Assembly (NCBI GenBank): GCA_965261915.1
Contig: CBDHDW010000013.1
Coordinates: 1,054,001-1,118,000, forward strand
DNA from: JAIBDK01 sp965261915
GTDB lineage: Bacteria; Pseudomonadota; Gammaproteobacteria; Arenicellales; Poriferihabitantaceae
Length of the DNA stretch: 64,000 bases
Direction of reading: 5' to 3'
Shown here: positions 43,271 through 52,359 of the stretch, one piece after another
Layout of the letters: every line of letters begins with the position of its first letter
How positions within the stretch are numbered: the stretch's first letter is position 1
The notes under the pieces: model-generated
The model's input: the letters and a program-made list of their open reading frames with translations, nothing else
Databases searched by the model: none
What the model was told of the DNA's origin: nothing
Made by a program: the position numbers and the translations under genes

Positions 43271-44065
43271 ATGGACGAACTGGTATTCAAAGGTCTGTTA
43301 GGCGGCATTGGGATTGCGCTGGTTTGCGGCCCGTTTGGCTGTTTGATGGTGTGGCAAAAAATGAGTTACTTCGGTGCCGCATTAGCGCATTCAGCATTGC
43401 TTGGGGTCGCGCTCGGTTTATTTTTTGAACTCAATTTACAGGCATCCATCGGCGGAATTTGCGTATTGGTTTCTATGATATTGATGCTCATGGAACGCTA
43501 TGCGAATACGCACTCTGATACCGCTTTGGGCATCATTGCCCATTCCACACTAGCTGGCGGAATTATCCTTTTGAGCGTTATGCCATCTCTTCGAATAAAT
43601 TTGATGAGCTATTTGTTTGGCGATATCTTATCGATTCGGTGGCGTGATCTTTACTGGATTTTAATCGGCGGAGGGTTAACATTGCTGGTGTTGACAAAAA
43701 TCTGGCGGCCGCTACTATCCCTCATTATAAATCGCAACCTTGCGCTGGTTGATGGCGTCAGGGAGCAACAGATACGATTGATATTTTTGGTGCTTCTCAG
43801 TCTGGTCGTTGCCATAGCCATGCAAATTGTTGGAATACTGCTAGTGGTGTCTCTATTAATCATTCCCGCCTCCATCGCAAGTCGGCTCGCAAAGTCGCCG
43901 GAACAAATGGCATTGATCTCCTCCATTGTCGGCGCTTTGTGCGTTGCCCTCGGGATGCTTGCTTCTCTACTCTGGGACACCCCAACGGGGCCAACCATTG
44001 TGATTATTTCAAGTTTGGGTTATTTGCTTTCACTCAGCAGAAAAACCCACCAGATCAGCGCATAA
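43271..44065 (+). CDS. znuB: Zinc ABC transporter permease ZnuB
   Basis: This 264-residue integral membrane permease of the ABC-3 family has seven or eight hydrophobic helices. Family stretches include GCLMVWQKMSYFGAALAHSA, SDTALGIIAHSTLAGG and IVGILLVVSLLIIPASIASR. It lies directly after znuC in the Zur-controlled operon. A 276-bp AT-rich gap follows, without an obvious terminator hairpin. Confidence 0.94.
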   Translation: MDELVFKGLLGGIGIALVCGPFGCLMVWQKMSYFGAALAHSALLGVALGLFFELNLQASIGGICVLVSMILMLMERYANTHSDTALGIIAHSTLAGGIILLSVMPSLRINLMSYLFGDILSIRWRDLYWILIGGGLTLLVLTKIWRPLLSLIINRNLALVDGVREQQIRLIFLVLLSLVVAIAMQIVGILLVVSLLIIPASIASRLAKSPEQMALISSIVGALCVALGMLASLLWDTPTGPTIVIISSLGYLLSLSRKTHQISA

Positions 44066-44341
44066 ATGTGGAAAATAAAACGAATCGTGATAGCCTGTGG
44101 ATAACTTTGTGAATAACTTTGTGAAATAATACTCGAGACCGGCTCGATATTAATCATTGTTTTTCCTGATTTCAAACCAATTCAATATTTCCTATAATTT
44201 TCAACATGTTACGTTACACTCAAAAACACAATATTAGAAAGCAAGATTAACAAACAGTAAAATGAGAAATGGATAAATTGTGAATAAACTTCAAATATAT
44301 AATCAATAAAACAGACACTTAGCTACGCTAATCAACCTAAA

Positions 44342-44797
44342 ATGCAACAAAACAGCGACAACTTGAAAGACGTAATATACTGTTCGCTTTGGCGTAGACT
44401 GGGTGCCATTGTGTACGATGGGATTTTATTGGTTTGCGTTATTTTCATTGCCTGGCAACCCGTACCCTTGTTGCCCGAAACGCTTCCAGAGATTTTTTCA
44501 CGCGCGATCAGGCTAGGCTATCTTGTTTTGATCTGTTTTTTGTTCTTTGGCTGGTTTTGGTGTCATGGCGGCCAAACCCTGGGAATGCGCGCGTGGAAAA
44601 TCAAACTGGTTAATTCCACTAGCCTGGGAGCCGTGACCTGGCGGCGTGCATGGCGGCGTTTCTTAATGGCATTGCTATCCTGGTTCACGCTCGGATGTGG
44701 TTTTCTGTTTTCTATTTTTCATCCAAAAAACCAAACCTGGCACGATAGTTTTTCTGGTACCAGTATTGTTTTAACAAACCAATCGTCTCGATTTTAA
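44342..44797 (+). CDS. RDD-family membrane protein
   Basis: This 151-residue protein has three hydrophobic segments. The RDD hallmarks are WRRLGAIVYDGILLVCVIF (Arg-Asp), QTLGMRAWKIKLV and the later RRAWRRFLMALLSWFTLGCG and KNQTWHDSFSGT (final Asp). Function is not established; some RDD proteins act as cation/proton antiporters. Convergent with the MFS gene 20 bp downstream. Confidence 0.88.
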   Translation: MQQNSDNLKDVIYCSLWRRLGAIVYDGILLVCVIFIAWQPVPLLPETLPEIFSRAIRLGYLVLICFLFFGWFWCHGGQTLGMRAWKIKLVNSTSLGAVTWRRAWRRFLMALLSWFTLGCGFLFSIFHPKNQTWHDSFSGTSIVLTNQSSRF

Positions 44798-44817
44798 AAT
44801 CAACAGTCGATCTGCTT

Positions 44818-46002
44818 TTAACCAGATCCATAGCGAACCGATCGTCGGACATTGTACACTGCAAGCCCAATGATACTGGCAGCAGCAAACGCCAATGCCG
44901 GAATAGTTACCAGGTTCAGATTTACCCACCCCAGATCATGATGCAAATAGCCCGATATGAAGGCCGTGGTTGCCACCGCAGAAAAAACCAGCAAGTCATT
45001 AAAACCCTGAACAAATCCCTTTTCCTCCGGTTTATAAACACAGATCAATAGCGTTGTACCGCCAATATACAAAAAATTCCAGCCTACTCCCAACGCAACA
45101 AGGCCAAGCATAAAGTGACTGAATTCCTGCCCCACCGTACTGAAATAAACGCATAGTAATAACATTACTACCCCGCATGCCATAATTTTCAGCACGCCGA
45201 AACGATCGATCAGATGTCCGGTAAAAAATGAAGGTGCAAACATGCCAACGATATGCCACTGAATAATACTGGCCGTTCTATCAAACCCCATTCCATGATG
45301 GTCCATTGCCAGGGGAGTAGAAACCATGAGCAGATTCATGGTTCCATAAGCAATCATTGCACACAACACAGCGGTAAAAAATCCGGGCACCAGAAATATG
45401 GCAAACAAACTGCGTTTACTGGACTGTTCGTTGTTTGGTTCCGATTCCGGGAATTGAATAAAAGCCAAACAGACCATAATACCCAGGCTAAGCAACGCGA
45501 TACTGGAGAAAGACAGCGTAAACAGCGGCAAATCCCAAAAATCACGCGTATATCGTGCGATGGCCGGTCCCGAGAACGCCGCTACCAACCCACCCGCCAA
45601 CACCCAGGAAATTGCCCTGCTTCTATAATCATCATCCACTAATTCCGCGGCCGCAAAGCGGTAAAACTGGGCACTTGCCATAGCCAATCCCTGAAATCCT
45701 GCGCCAATACAAAACAGCAGAAAATGACTGCTATAAATAGCAAAACCACATACACTGCCACCAATCACGCCGCTAGCTGCACCCAGCAAAAACCCAGCTT
45801 TTCTTCCAAATCTCTGCATCAACAATGAAGCTGGAACTAACGCAACCATAACAGATAAATAACAAATGCCCAGCGGCAATGTAGCCAAACTATCATCAGG
45901 CGCTATAGACAGTCCAACCAGCGCAGAACTTGCCATGGTTAATGCTGTGGCTGACAACATCAACGCCTGACAAATGGAAAGAATAAAAATATTTCGCAGC
46001 AT
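44818..46002 (-). CDS. MFS transporter
   Basis: This 394-residue permease has about twelve hydrophobic segments in two halves. The inter-helix motif LLMQRFGRKAGFLLG (residues about 61-75) is the major-facilitator loop 2-3 signature, and HLIDRFGVLKIMACG is its second-half counterpart. Substrate unknown; the sequence resembles YNFM-type efflux carriers. Stands alone, with the nearest same-strand gene several kb away. Confidence 0.88.
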   Translation of the reverse strand: MLRNIFILSICQALMLSATALTMASSALVGLSIAPDDSLATLPLGICYLSVMVALVPASLLMQRFGRKAGFLLGAASGVIGGSVCGFAIYSSHFLLFCIGAGFQGLAMASAQFYRFAAAELVDDDYRSRAISWVLAGGLVAAFSGPAIARYTRDFWDLPLFTLSFSSIALLSLGIMVCLAFIQFPESEPNNEQSSKRSLFAIFLVPGFFTAVLCAMIAYGTMNLLMVSTPLAMDHHGMGFDRTASIIQWHIVGMFAPSFFTGHLIDRFGVLKIMACGVVMLLLCVYFSTVGQEFSHFMLGLVALGVGWNFLYIGGTTLLICVYKPEEKGFVQGFNDLLVFSAVATTAFISGYLHHDLGWVNLNLVTIPALAFAAASIIGLAVYNVRRSVRYGSG

Positions 46003-46183
46003 ATCTTAAGAAGAAAACTATCCTGGGCAGAGCAGACTCAGCGTTTTTGGGAGACTTCCGAGAGTACCACTATCGAACGGCACGAAACAGAAAGATTTCA
46101 AAATGGAATTTAAATCCGTTAACACACATTGTTTTGTTGATTTACATTCTTATAAAGGTTAAAAAGACAGTTTTTTTGATGCC

Positions 46184-46780
46184 ATGGAAATAACAGAATA
46201 CGCAACAAAACTCATCCAGATCATCTTCGTTGATCTCATTCTCGCAGGTGATAACGCAATCGTTATCGGCCTGGTTGCTGCAAAATTCAGCAAAGATTTT
46301 CGAACAAAGGTAATACTCTACGGAGTCGGTATCGCGGTTGTTTTACGCATCATTTTTGCACTCGCCACCGTTCAGTTACTGGCGATAAAAGGCTTACTCA
46401 TGGTAGGCGGGTTACTGTTGTTCTGGGTTTGCTGGAAATTATGGGGGGAATTACGCTCACCGCCGCCGCACGACATGGCAGCAGCGGATTCCGAAACCGC
46501 CACAGAAAAGCCTCCCTTGTTTTCAGCGATTTGGCAAATTGTTCTCGCCGATGTTTCCATGTCGCTGGACAATGTTCTGGCGGTTGCCGGAATCGCAGAC
46601 GGGCACAATGTATTGCTTATAATAGGCTTAACATTGTCTGTGGTATTTATGACCGTAGCAGCTTCATTGATTGCTGACACGCTTCAAAAACACCGCTGGA
46701 TTGGCTATGTTGGATTGGCAGTAATTTTGTATGTGGCCGCAGAAATGGTCTATAAAGGCTATTTACAGGTGTTCGTATAA
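46184..46780 (+). CDS. TerC-family membrane protein (YjbE-like)
   Basis: This 198-residue integral membrane protein has the two TerC acidic motifs: DLILAGDNAIVIGL in the first helix and LADVSMSLDNVLAVAG in the middle. These Asp residues are thought to bind a divalent cation; some family members export manganese to metallate secreted enzymes. A cytoplasmic loop rich in Pro and acidic residues joins the halves. I checked upstream for a yybP-ykoY manganese riboswitch and did not recognise one. Confidence 0.88.
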   Translation: MEITEYATKLIQIIFVDLILAGDNAIVIGLVAAKFSKDFRTKVILYGVGIAVVLRIIFALATVQLLAIKGLLMVGGLLLFWVCWKLWGELRSPPPHDMAAADSETATEKPPLFSAIWQIVLADVSMSLDNVLAVAGIADGHNVLLIIGLTLSVVFMTVAASLIADTLQKHRWIGYVGLAVILYVAAEMVYKGYLQVFV

Positions 46781-46959
46781 TCAAAACCAACTGATTGAGA
46801 CAGTCCGAAAAATTCTATGGTGATACACAGATCATGCCTCGCTTAGCAGAAAAAAGTATGATTCGCGCAGCGTTTTTATCTATTTACAGTTGCCACAGGT
46901 CACCTGCGCAGACGGTTTCAGGCAACCCGTTATTGCGGGTATTTCCAATCTGCTCAATT

Positions 46960-47993
46960 ATGATATTCCTAAAAAAATACATACCATACCGGTACTTTAG
47001 TTGCATAGTCTGGGCGCTGGCCGCGGCCATAATTGTCGTTTTTTCCGGCCCGGCAACGGCACAATCCGAAACATACAAACTGGCTTATTCTGCGTACCAA
47101 ACACAAAACTTTTCAAAAGCAGATGCGCTTTGGCGCAGGCTAGCCAATGAAGGCGATATTAATGCGCAGTACGCACTCGACGTTATGGAGCTGCGGCGAG
47201 AGGCGCCGAATGCGACTCCGAAAAAAGCGTTTAACTGGTTCAATAAAGTAGCGGTTAAAGGGCATTCAACCGCCATGTTTAATGTGGGAGTAGCGTATTG
47301 GGAAGGCTCTGGTGTACAAAAAGATCGAGAAAAAGCGCTTGAGTGGTGGCAACAATCTGCAGAAGCCAGAGACAGCGGTGCGCAATTTAACCTGGGGTTG
47401 GCCTATTATATTGGTGAAGAAAAAGATACCAGCCTGGCCGTTGCTGCGAAATGGATTGGTATGGCTGCAGAACAAAATCACCCCGAGGCAAGAAAGATAT
47501 ACGAAATACTAATCAAGGAAAACCCTGAACTTGCCGAAGCTGTTGAAACCTACTCCTACTGGAAAACGACATTAGATTCAGCGATAATAATTGAGCCTGG
47601 AATCGCTGGGAAAATTTTTTACACCTTACCGGAATCTAGCCCCGTCGAAATTATTCAATCCGACAACAACTGGACAAAAATAACGTTGCCGGAAGGATTG
47701 AAAACCTGGGTATTTGAGAAGTTTTTATCGGTATCGGGATCAAACGGGACAATCACCAGAAGCGGTGTACGTGTACGCCAAAACCCAGCACTGATAATGC
47801 GGTATCACCCCCAATTGCTGCCTACAAAAATGGCGAGGTGGTCACTGTCATTCAAAAGGCAGGGGAATGGTATCAAATTCGCGCTCCGCACTATATCGGA
47901 GGGTGGATTGCAGAATCCAGTTTAATGGAATATCAGGATACAGAAGAAAGCAGGCGCGAAATGTCGAAAGTATCAGTCTCAAAAGGCTTGTAA
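46960..47993 (+). pseudogene. Sel1-repeat and SH3-domain periplasmic protein, frameshifted
   Basis: I choose ATG 46960 because MIFLKKYIPYRYFS leads into a signal peptide cut after GPATAQ. Three Sel1-like repeats follow (NAQYALDVMELRRE, AMFNVGVAYWEGSGV, AQFNLGLAYYIGEE). Then an SH3-like module begins. After VRVRQNP one base appears lost: the upstream frame ends at 47925, but the next frame continues with NGEVVTVIQKAGEWYQIRAP and HYIGGWIAESSLMEY to a stop at 47993. Corrected length is about 344 residues. Sel1 plus SH3 proteins bind peptidoglycan or act in envelope stress. It heads a run with TPR and L,D-transpeptidase genes. Confidence 0.7.
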
Positions 47994-48033
47994 CTCAAAA
48001 TTATTTTCAGCAAAACTGATATCAATTGAAACG

Positions 48034-48576
48034 ATGCGCCTAATTTTAATATCGATATTCACCCATTTAGCACTCTCGGCAAATATTGGTTTAGCAGACG
48101 ATATTCAACAAATAGAAGATTTAATCTCCAATTCATCATACTCCGAGGCAATCGCTGTATCCAGTACAGCTTTAAAATCCGACCCGGACAACGCTGCCAT
48201 ACTATTTCTTAAAGCGATTGCGCTGCAAAAGTCCGGCAATACTGACGAAGCTTATTATATATACCAATACCTTACGGAGAATCACCCAAACTTACCGGGG
48301 CCCTTCAATAATCTTGCCATCATTTACGCAGAACAGGAAAATTATAATGCTGCAATTAAAACCCTGGAAGGCGCATTTCGTACAAGCCCGCAATATGCTA
48401 CAGCGTATGAAAATTTAAAAGATATCTATGACAAGTTGGCGAGCGATGCCTACAAAATTGCACTTGATTCCAAGTCACCCGAGGTGAAACTAAACCTGCT
48501 AACGATAGATCATCTTCCTGAAAACCTTTTGCGCTCAGATTGCCCGCAATCTCGTATCAAATTCGAGTTCAGATAA
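48034..48576 (+). CDS. TPR-repeat secreted protein
   Basis: A 180-residue protein with an N-terminal signal peptide (cut near IGLADDI) and three TPR-like helical pairs: NAAILFLKAIALQKSG, PGPFNNLAIIYAEQEN and YATAYENLKDIYDKLA. After ENLL a change of frame would continue CAQIARNLVSNSSSDNASDE to a stop at 48691, just before the next gene, so the annotated C-terminus (DCPQSRIKFEFR) may be a frameshift artefact. It sits between the Sel1/SH3 gene and the L,D-transpeptidase and is probably an envelope partner of the latter. Confidence 0.75.
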   Translation: MRLILISIFTHLALSANIGLADDIQQIEDLISNSSYSEAIAVSSTALKSDPDNAAILFLKAIALQKSGNTDEAYYIYQYLTENHPNLPGPFNNLAIIYAEQENYNAAIKTLEGAFRTSPQYATAYENLKDIYDKLASDAYKIALDSKSPEVKLNLLTIDHLPENLLRSDCPQSRIKFEFR

Positions 48577-48699
48577 CGCCAGTGATGAACAAATTTTACT
48601 GGCTGCCAATACCGCTTCGGCATCACAAGAGAATTGGGTTGGGGTATCCGAATCAGACGCTAGGCCTGACAACTTTACTAATTTGGCATAAAGCATCAC

Positions 48700-49881
48700 T
48701 TGAACTTCATTACTGCTAAATTAATCCAGTTGTTTCTGCTTTGCAGTGTATTTGTCACATTGGGGGCAACTGCGGATACATCCTATGAAGAAGAAGTAAT
48801 AACCGCACTGGAAAAAATACAACACGCAGACATTGATTCATCCATACTCGCTTTAAACAATATCATCAATCAGTATGCCAACAGTAAAATTGGACATCTG
48901 GTGTTGGCTGACATATTTGCCACAAGAGCCGGATCAAAAAGCCCGCCACCAAAAAACGAACCCGAAAACCTGCAATTAAACGGTTTAAGGGATGAACTTC
49001 GATATCGCTGGCAAAACAGCACACAAATTAGCCCGGCATATTCAGGTAAAATACCTTCCAATTTGGTTTTTCCATCAGCTGACCAAAAGTATCTCATTGC
49101 TGTTGATGCGAGCACTGCTCGATTGTATGTTTATGAAAACAAAGGCGGTGACCTGCATCTCGCAGATGATTTCTATATGACAGTGGGAAAATCAGGAATG
49201 GGGAAAAATCTGGAAGGTGATTTACGCACCCCCATAGGAGTTTATCATGTGACCGCTTATCTTCCTGGCAATGCGCTTCCGGACCGCTACGGTTCTGGCG
49301 CGTTTCCAATTAACTACCCTAACCGGTTTGATAAACTAAAAAACAGAACCGGTTACGGTATATGGATTCACGGAACAGAAACAGATAACTACAACCGGGT
49401 TCCTCTGGCCAGTGACGGTTGCGTCTCACTCAGTAATGACGAGTTCCTGGAAATTTCCCGATATATCAATACTGATGGTTCCACCCCAGTGATCATTGCT
49501 GAAGATTTTCAATGGATTAGTCCAGAACAACAAAAACAATCCAGAGAGTATTTTTTAAGTTTGATTAAAACCTGGAAAAATGATTGGGCCAGTCGTAACC
49601 ATGCGAAATACATTCGGCATTACTCGAATTCAGATTTTTCAAGTGGAAAACTTGACTTTGAAAGTTGGTCCGATCACAAGCGCAAGGTAAATGCAGGAAA
49701 AAAATACATCACCATAAACATCGAAAACCTGAGAATGTTTACCTATCCCGGCGAACAAAATATGCTGATGATGACATTTCAGCAGAAATATAACAGCGAT
49801 AATTATCAGAATACGTCAGCAAAAACCCTTTTTTGGAAACAGAACGACAATAATCAATGGAAAATTATTTACGAGGGTTAA
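48700..49881 (+). CDS. L,D-transpeptidase with C-terminal NTF2-like domain
   Basis: This 393-residue periplasmic enzyme crosslinks peptidoglycan or attaches proteins to it. A signal peptide (LIQLFLLCSVFVTLG) is followed by a helical region and a YkuD catalytic domain. The active-site pattern is GIWIHGTE and SDGCVSLSNDE, with catalytic Cys241. The C-terminal 110 residues (SLIKTWKNDWASRNH, then MTFQQKYNSDNYQN and NNQWKIIYEG) form an SnoaL/NTF2-like domain seen on ErfK/YbiS-type enzymes. Start appears to be TTG. It ends the envelope trio and is convergent with pgk. Confidence 0.9.
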   Translation: MNFITAKLIQLFLLCSVFVTLGATADTSYEEEVITALEKIQHADIDSSILALNNIINQYANSKIGHLVLADIFATRAGSKSPPPKNEPENLQLNGLRDELRYRWQNSTQISPAYSGKIPSNLVFPSADQKYLIAVDASTARLYVYENKGGDLHLADDFYMTVGKSGMGKNLEGDLRTPIGVYHVTAYLPGNALPDRYGSGAFPINYPNRFDKLKNRTGYGIWIHGTETDNYNRVPLASDGCVSLSNDEFLEISRYINTDGSTPVIIAEDFQWISPEQQKQSREYFLSLIKTWKNDWASRNHAKYIRHYSNSDFSSGKLDFESWSDHKRKVNAGKKYITINIENLRMFTYPGEQNMLMMTFQQKYNSDNYQNTSAKTLFWKQNDNNQWKIIYEG

Positions 49882-50024
49882 GCTGAATTTTCAAAGCCCT
49901 TTCAGCCTGCCGTGATATCGTCCGCCTAGTGGCTCCGTTTCTGTGCGCCGGCTTTTAACCGTTCATTCAATGGCGCTGTACTCGCTTCTCGATATTCAAA
50001 TTCACAAGCCTTTTTTCTCATCTG

Positions 50025-51206
50025 CTAGCCTGAGGAGCGAGCCTGAAGCATCGCTACTGCAGGTAATGTTTTACCCTCTAAAAACTCCAGAAAAGCACCG
50101 CCGCCTGTGGAAATATAGGAAATCGATTCAGTCAAATCAAAGCGGTCGATTGCCGCCAATGTGTCTCCTCCACCCGCAATAGAGAACGCACCGGAATCCC
50201 GAATAGCTTCTCCCAGACCTTGTGTTCCAGCAGAAAATTGCGGAAATTCAAACACCCCTACTGGCCCGTTCCAGATTATCGTACCGGCGTTAAGCATGAA
50301 CTCCGAATATCTTTTAACTGTTTTCGGCCCTATATCCAGAATCAAATCATCATCATCCACTTCGGAAACTAACTTGATTCGTGATTCGGTTGCAGAATCA
50401 AAGCTTTTGCCAACGACCACATCCACCGGTACTGGTATTTCTCCGCGCTGTTTTCTTGCTTGTTCAATTAATCTGGAAGCCTGCCCAACCAAATCCGGTT
50501 CATACAGGGATTTACCAACAGCAAAGCCAGCCGCAGCAATAAAAGTATTGGCTATTCCCCCGCCAGGAACCAATTGATCGACTACGCCAGACAGCGATTC
50601 CAACACTGTCAGTTTGGTCGATACTTTTGCCCCGCCTACGATGGCAACTACGGGCTTCTCGGGCGTATCCAGCGCCGTATCCAATGCCTTTAGTTCTGCA
50701 GAAAGCAAAGGACCGGAACAGGCAACGTTTACAAAATGACCCACGCCTTCAGTTGAAGCCTGAGCCCGATGAGCGCTACCGAAGGCATCCATCACAAATA
50801 CGTCACATAATTCGGCATAAGCTTTGCTTAACTCCAGATTGTTTTTCCTCTCGCCCGGATTGAATCTGACATTTTCCAATAAAACCACTTCCCGTGAATT
50901 AACCTCGGGGGACTGAGACAAATAATTTTTGATCAACCTTACCGGCCGGCCCAGTGCCGTTGATAGATATTCAGCTACCGGCGCAAGCGAATACTGCTCA
51001 TCGTAAACACCTTCTTCAGGCCGACCAAGATGGGACATCAACATCAAACAACCACCACGCTCCAGCGCCAGCTTTATAGTGGGCAGTGATGCTTCTATTC
51101 GCGCTGCAGACGTGATGACTCCCTCGCTAACCGGAACATTTAAATCCTGACGAATCAGAACTCGCTTGTTGGATATCTCAAGGTCTTCCAGTTTTTTATA
51201 TGGCAT
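50025..51206 (-). CDS. pgk: Phosphoglycerate kinase
   Basis: This 393-residue enzyme interconverts 1,3-bisphosphoglycerate and 3-phosphoglycerate with ADP/ATP. Recognisable segments are RVLIRQDLNVP, LMSHLGRP, NVRFNPGE, MDAFGSAHRA, GGAKVSTKL and the C-terminal SISYISTGGGAFLEFLEG. Length is normal. It lies 109 bp after gap, with a terminator-like hairpin between, so it may have its own promoter. Leftmost gene of tkt-gap-pgk. Confidence 0.96.
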   Translation of the reverse strand: MPYKKLEDLEISNKRVLIRQDLNVPVSEGVITSAARIEASLPTIKLALERGGCLMLMSHLGRPEEGVYDEQYSLAPVAEYLSTALGRPVRLIKNYLSQSPEVNSREVVLLENVRFNPGERKNNLELSKAYAELCDVFVMDAFGSAHRAQASTEGVGHFVNVACSGPLLSAELKALDTALDTPEKPVVAIVGGAKVSTKLTVLESLSGVVDQLVPGGGIANTFIAAAGFAVGKSLYEPDLVGQASRLIEQARKQRGEIPVPVDVVVGKSFDSATESRIKLVSEVDDDDLILDIGPKTVKRYSEFMLNAGTIIWNGPVGVFEFPQFSAGTQGLGEAIRDSGAFSIAGGGDTLAAIDRFDLTESISYISTGGGAFLEFLEGKTLPAVAMLQARSSG

Positions 51207-51246
51207 TGCTGTATTTGATTTTCAAGAATCCAATAAACACCAGACT

Positions 51247-51285
51247 CAAAAACGCCCGGGACTTTCATTAAAAAATCTCCGGGCG
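51247..51285 (-). terminator. Rho-independent terminator after gap (minus strand)
   Basis: Reading the minus strand, CGCCCGG (51285-51279) pairs with CCGGGCG (51259-51253) across a 19-base loop, followed by a run of five T. The large loop makes it imperfect. It would partly insulate pgk from gap transcription. Confidence 0.6.
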
Positions 51286-51315
51286 AAAAGCTAGCTTGAA
51301 TCTTGTTTGTTGGTA

Positions 51316-52317
51316 CTATTCAGCGTTCATAAGCGCTACCGTTGTATCGAGCATTCGATTAGAGAAACCCCATTCATTGTCATACCAGGAACATACTTTA
51401 ACCAGAGTACCACCGGTAACTCTGGTCATACCAGCATCAAAGGTTGAAGATGCTGGTTGATGATTAAAATCTACTGACACAAGTGGGGCATCATTGTAAT
51501 CCAGTACTTTACCATCCGCAGCATCTTTCATTATCTGATTGATTTCCTCAACTGATGTTTCCCGAGCCGCAACAAATGTTAGATCGACTACGGAAACATT
51601 AATGGTGGGAACCCGAACGGAAAATCCATCCAGCTTGCCATTTAAATCGGGTAAAACGAGTCCAACTGCCGCAGCCGCACCTGTTTTTGTGGGAATCATC
51701 GAACTTGTCGCCGATCTCGCGCGGCGCAGATCTGAATGATACACATCAGTTAAAACCTGATCGTTGGTGTAGGCATGGATTGTATTCATCAAACCATGTA
51801 CGACCCCAACACTATCATTCAGAGCTTTCACCATCGGTGCAAGACAATTCGTAGTGCAGGAAGCATTTGAAATAACCGTATCGCTAGCCTTAAGTACAGC
51901 ATGATTCACACCAAATACTATCGTAGCATCGACGTCGTTGCCGCCTGGTGCTGAAATAATAACTTTTTTAGCTCCCGCGCTTAAATGTGCGCCAGCCTTC
52001 TCTTTAGAAGTAAAAAACCCAGTGCTTTCATGTACCACATCTACATCCAGCTCGGCCCAGGGTAATTTTGCCGGGTCTCTTTCAGCGTAAACTGCAATTT
52101 CGTCACCATTGACTACAATGCAGTGATCACGCGTTTCAACGGTTCCAGGAAATCGGCCGTGAGCGGTATCATATTGAGTCAGGTGAGCATTGGTATTCGC
52201 ATCCCCCAGGTCATTAATCGCTACAATTTCAATATCGTCATTTCCATACTCATATTTTGCACGCATAATATTGCGGCCGATACGCCCGTAACCATTAATT
52301 GCAACTTTGATAGTCAT
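51316..52317 (-). CDS. gap: Glyceraldehyde-3-phosphate dehydrogenase, type I
   Basis: This 333-residue NAD-dependent enzyme has the Rossmann start VAINGYGRIGRN, NAD-preferring Asp36 in AINDLGD, catalytic Cys154 in SNASCTTNCLAP and the SYDNE-like WYDNEWGFSNRM end. It sits 43 bp after tkt on the same strand. A small CCGGG-CCCGG hairpin lies between the genes but lacks a T-run in this direction. Confidence 0.96.
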   Translation of the reverse strand: MTIKVAINGYGRIGRNIMRAKYEYGNDDIEIVAINDLGDANTNAHLTQYDTAHGRFPGTVETRDHCIVVNGDEIAVYAERDPAKLPWAELDVDVVHESTGFFTSKEKAGAHLSAGAKKVIISAPGGNDVDATIVFGVNHAVLKASDTVISNASCTTNCLAPMVKALNDSVGVVHGLMNTIHAYTNDQVLTDVYHSDLRRARSATSSMIPTKTGAAAAVGLVLPDLNGKLDGFSVRVPTINVSVVDLTFVAARETSVEEINQIMKDAADGKVLDYNDAPLVSVDFNHQPASSTFDAGMTRVTGGTLVKVCSWYDNEWGFSNRMLDTTVALMNAE

Positions 52318-52359
52318 GTAAGTACTCCAATAATCTATTTTCCGGGTTCAGCCCGGAGG

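Noticed and set aside
46003..46183. Possible yybP-ykoY manganese riboswitch before the TerC-like gene
   Set aside because: The conserved loop motifs were not found.
52342..52356. CCGGG-CCCGG hairpin between gap and tkt as a terminator
   Set aside because: There is no T-run on the transcribed (minus) strand, and it lies at the tkt stop within a close gene pair.
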